Assembly (NCBI GenBank): GCA_030841765.1
Contig: JAUUSS010000098.1
Location: 1-8,325, forward strand
DNA: 8,325 nt
Direction: 5' to 3'
Source: Collinsella aerofaciens
GTDB taxonomy: Bacteria; Actinomycetota; Coriobacteriia; Coriobacteriales; Coriobacteriaceae
The first letter of the stretch is position 1, and each line of letters starts with the position of its first letter. Shown here one piece after another: positions 6,866 to 8,325 of the stretch. The translations under genes and the position numbers were made by a program. The notes below the pieces were generated by a model. The model saw only the letters and a list, made by a program, of their open reading frames with translations. It had not been told where the DNA came from and searched no databases.

Positions 6866-6888
6866 ACGACGGCACACGACGCTGTCGT
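6866..6888. repeat. Inverted repeat upstream of the double-cubane promoter
   Basis: ACGACGGC (6866-6873) and GCTGTCGT (6881-6888) are 8-bp arms with a single mismatch (a G-U pair if RNA) around a 7-bp spacer. It lies about 50-75 bp upstream of the predicted transcription start, with no T-run, so an upstream operator is more likely than a terminator. Confidence 0.35.
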
Positions 6889-6895
6889 ACGAATG

Positions 6896-6927
6896 TCAAC
6901 GGTGTTCGCATGGTCGATGACCGTTGA
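6896..6927. promoter_or_regulatory. Perfect 8-bp inverted repeat around the -35 region, candidate operator
   Basis: TCAACGGT (6896-6903) and ACCGTTGA (6920-6927) are perfectly complementary, separated by 16 bp, with arm centres 24 bp apart. The pair flanks the predicted -35 box, and the right arm abuts the -10 box, a layout expected for a repressor that blocks RNA polymerase. Confidence 0.45.
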
Positions 6928-6933
6928 TATAGT
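6905..6933 (+). promoter_or_regulatory. Promoter for the small ORF and double-cubane gene
   Basis: TTCGCA (6905-6910, four of six) and TATAGT (6928-6933, five of six) are separated by exactly 17 bp. Transcription would begin near 6940 and give a leader of about 250 nt before the ATG at 7193. The promoter is embedded in the 6896-6927 repeat and followed at once by the 6931-6944 palindrome. Confidence 0.5.
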
Positions 6934-6944
6934 TGACCTCAACT
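6931..6944. promoter_or_regulatory. 14-bp palindrome over the predicted transcription start
   Basis: AGTTGACCTCAACT has 6-bp perfect arms and a 2-bp centre. It overlaps the end of the -10 box and the expected +1. It shares the GTTGA/TCAAC core with both arms of the neighbouring 6896-6927 repeat, so four half-sites of one core occur in 49 bp. Confidence 0.45.
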
Positions 6945-6963
6945 TGTAAGGGAGGGTGCGCAC

Positions 6964-7032
6964 ATGTCACAAACGACATACATTCGCCGCGTTGCCGCGC
7001 GTGCCCTATATATGGCTCGGAGTCGCATATGA
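6964..7032 (+). CDS. Small upstream ORF, 22 residues, possible leader peptide
   Basis: AAGGGAGG (6948-6955) is as good an SD as any in the window and sits 8 nt before ATG 6964. The ORF encodes 22 residues and stops at TGA 7030-7032. The peptide is basic, with five arginines (including RR near the middle) and no acidic residue, and I recognise no family. It lies about 25 nt after the predicted transcription start, where leader peptides usually lie. Its stop overlaps another start (ATGA at 7029-7032). It could regulate downstream expression by translation, or be a small protein in its own right; a chance ORF behind a purine-rich stretch cannot be excluded. Confidence 0.35.
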   Translation: MSQTTYIRRVAARALYMARSRI

Positions 7033-7092
7033 GCAGGTATGTTCACGGCTCCGGGAGAGACGACGCACAACTAAATAGTCAACCGCAAAGCA

Positions 7093-7189
7093 GGTTCCCC
7101 AAAATTCCGGGTTTGAGCACGGCCGGGCAATCGCCGCCCGTCGTGCATCGATACCGCTGTTATCCGTTTTTTGGTTCGAGAGGGGAACC
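7093..7189 (+). promoter_or_regulatory. Candidate SD-sequestering structure in the leader of the double-cubane gene
   Basis: GGTTCCCC (7093-7100) is a perfect 8-base reverse complement of GGGGAACC (7182-7189), which contains the core of the SD (AGAGGGG) used by the ATG at 7193. A competing local hairpin, GGTTC (7173-7177) with GAACC (7185-7189), would put the SD in its loop. The two foldings exclude each other. This is a plausible translational switch, but it is drawn by hand, without energy calculation. Confidence 0.4.
7117..7146 (+). promoter_or_regulatory. Strong leader hairpin
   Basis: GCACGG (7117-7122) pairs with TCGTGC (7141-7146), and CGGGC (7124-7128) with GCCCG (7136-7140). This gives 11 pairs with one bulged C and a 7-nt loop. 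No T-run follows directly (a six-T run begins only at 7167), so it is not a simple terminator. It lies inside the region enclosed by the SD-complementary pairing and may help bring those two strands together. Confidence 0.5.
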
Positions 7190-7192
7190 GTC

Positions 7193-8325
7193 ATGGCTGA
7201 AGAATTTGATTTCCATCCGATGTGGGAGAGCCTCGGCATGAATCTTGCCGACCACGACATGCTGCTGGGCGCCGTGGGCCAGATGTACGGCGATATGTTC
7301 CTGACGCAGAACAATCGCCCCAAGTCCACGTCCTACCTGGACTTTGTGGCCACCAACATCCACAGTGGCCGTATTAAGGAGATGCTCGACAAGAAGGAGG
7401 CTGGCGAGGCCACCAAGATCGTCGGTTCGTTCTGTGTGTACGTGCCCGAGGAGATCGTGCTTGCCTGCGATGGCATCCCCGTTGGCCTGTGCTCGGGTGC
7501 CGACTGGGTGACCGACAAGGTCGAGGAGCATCTGCCGCGCAACACCTGCCCGCTCATCAAGAGCTTTGCCGGCTTTAAGCTGGGCGAGGTCTGCCCCTAC
7601 ATTGAGTCGAGTGACTTGGTGGTAGGCGAGAACACCTGCGATGGCAAGAAGAAGGCCTACGAGTTCTTTGCCACGCAAAAGAACATGTACGTCATGGATA
7701 TCCCCAACGTGCACGACGAGTCGACGCTCGTGACCTGGAAGGCCGAGGTTAAAAAGCTTGCCGCCAAGATCGAGGAAGAGTGCGGCGTCAAGATTACGCC
7801 GGAGCGCCTGAAGGCTGCCATCCACGCCGTCAACGAGAAGCGTCGCGCCCTGCAGCGTCTGGCTGCCACGCGCGCTGCCGATCCGGCGCCCATCAGCGGT
7901 CTCGACAGCCTGCTGACCGTTCAGGCCGCCTTTATGGACGACACGCCGCGTCTGACCGGAGCCATCAACGATATGGCGGCTGAGTGCGAGCGGCGTGTCG
8001 AGGCCGGCGAGGGCGTGGCGCCCAAGGGGACCAAGCGCATCCTGTACACCGGTACGCCCATGGCCGTGCCCAACTGGAAGCTGTTCAACCTCATCGAGAA
8101 GGCCGGCGGCGTTGTGGTGGGCGAGGAGTCCTGCACGGGTTCGCGCTACTACAAGGACCTGGTCGACGAGTCCGGCGAGACGGTCGACGAGATGCTCGAC
8201 GCCATCGCCGAGCGCTACTTTAAGATCAACTGCGCCGTCTTTACGCCCAACGACCAGCGTATGAAGGACATTGTCCAGATGGCCAAGGACCTGCATGCCG
8301 ACGGCATCGTCGACGTGGCCTTGCA
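7193..8325 (+). CDS. Double-cubane cluster/2-hydroxyacyl-CoA dehydratase-family protein, partial
   Basis: The first 377 residues belong to the 2-hydroxyacyl-CoA dehydratase subunit superfamily (HgdB/FldC fold); the end lies beyond the window. The pattern is closest to the YjiM/double-cubane cluster branch: IVGSFCVYVPEEIVLACDGI from residue 76 (C81, C92), LPRNTCPLIKS with C119, GEVCPYIESSDLVVGENTCDGKKKAYE with C134 and C149, and a later GEESCTGSRYY. In that branch a conserved subset of cysteines holds an 8Fe-9S cluster, and an ATP-driven activator reductase (YjiL/HgdC type) supplies low-potential electrons; that partner would be expected next to it, outside the window. The natural substrate of the branch is unknown, and a true dehydratase subunit is the alternative. 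Start: AGAGGGG lies 7 nt before ATG 7193. The gene has its own promoter and an unusual approximately 250-nt leader. Confidence 0.85.
   Translation, partial: MAEEFDFHPMWESLGMNLADHDMLLGAVGQMYGDMFLTQNNRPKSTSYLDFVATNIHSGRIKEMLDKKEAGEATKIVGSFCVYVPEEIVLACDGIPVGLCSGADWVTDKVEEHLPRNTCPLIKSFAGFKLGEVCPYIESSDLVVGENTCDGKKKAYEFFATQKNMYVMDIPNVHDESTLVTWKAEVKKLAAKIEEECGVKITPERLKAAIHAVNEKRRALQRLAATRAADPAPISGLDSLLTVQAAFMDDTPRLTGAINDMAAECERRVEAGEGVAPKGTKRILYTGTPMAVPNWKLFNLIEKAGGVVVGEESCTGSRYYKDLVDESGETVDEMLDAIAERYFKINCAVFTPNDQRMKDIVQMAKDLHADGIVDVAL

Larger units (their letters stand above)
6762..7192. other. 431-bp intergenic region between modC and the double-cubane gene
   Basis: No conventional gene fits here. 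In order it holds a short terminator (6787-6808), an AT-rich tract (about 6838-6866) that could be an UP-like element, inverted repeats at 6866-6888, 6896-6927 and 6931-6944, a promoter (6905-6933), a small ORF with a good SD (6964-7032), a strong hairpin (7117-7146) and a sequence complementary to the next gene's SD (7093-7100). This is far more structure than an ordinary spacer and suggests layered control of the gene at 7193. Confidence 0.6.

Noticed and set aside
6933..7028. Further upstream extension of the 7029-7241 frame to a TTG at 6933
   Set aside because: The TTG overlaps the predicted -10 box and start site and has no SD, so it is unlikely to be translated.
7117..7172. Transcription attenuator made of the 7117-7146 hairpin and the T-run at 7167-7172
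   Set aside because: Twenty bases separate the stem from the T-run, too many for intrinsic termination, and I see no better stem next to the T-run.
7160..8296. 378-codon minus-strand frame opposite the double-cubane gene
   Set aside because: It has shadow composition (Gly/Leu/Val/His) and lies opposite a gene with clear superfamily motifs and a good SD.

Overview
The window looks like a piece of chromosome from a high-GC, anaerobic gut actinobacterium of the class Coriobacteriia, most likely Collinsella or a close relative. This is an inference from base composition, codon use, the Tat-type lipoprotein signal on ModA and the combination of genes; nothing here names the species. The centre of the window is a molybdenum locus. 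It is flanked by a CLC anion transporter on the left (minus strand, cut by the window edge) and a probable double-cubane iron-sulfur protein of the 2-hydroxyacyl-CoA dehydratase superfamily on the right (plus strand, also cut).

Layout. 1-1134 (minus): CLC-family anion transporter, 378 N-terminal residues. 1135-1344: divergent intergenic region with -10-like boxes for both sides and a perfect 9-bp inverted repeat. 1345-2607: moeA (molybdenum insertion). 2618-3097: mog/moaB-family protein (molybdopterin adenylylation), whose Shine-Dalgarno (SD) overlaps the moeA stop. 3098-3300: a probable terminator, then a palindrome and a -10 box for the next unit. 3301-4176 modA, 4245-5687 modB and 5691-6761 modC: an ABC molybdate importer. 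6762-7192: a 431-bp stretch with a terminator, three inverted repeats around a promoter, and an approximately 250-nt leader. The leader holds a 22-codon small ORF, a strong hairpin and a sequence complementary to the downstream SD. 7193-8325: double-cubane/2-hydroxyacyl-CoA dehydratase-like protein, 377 residues visible.

How the genes work together. ModA captures molybdate outside the cell, ModB passes it through the membrane and ModC supplies ATP hydrolysis. Mog then activates molybdopterin as its adenylate and MoeA inserts the metal to give molybdenum cofactor. Import and insertion therefore sit side by side but appear to be separate transcription units. No molybdoenzyme and no moaA/C/D/E genes lie in the window. 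The CLC and double-cubane genes have no demonstrated link to molybdenum.

The least ordinary points are: a ModB with a secreted N-terminal domain of about 170 residues; a MoeA with substitutions at several normally conserved active-site positions; the elaborate leader of the double-cubane gene; and palindromes at the modA promoter and between the divergent genes.
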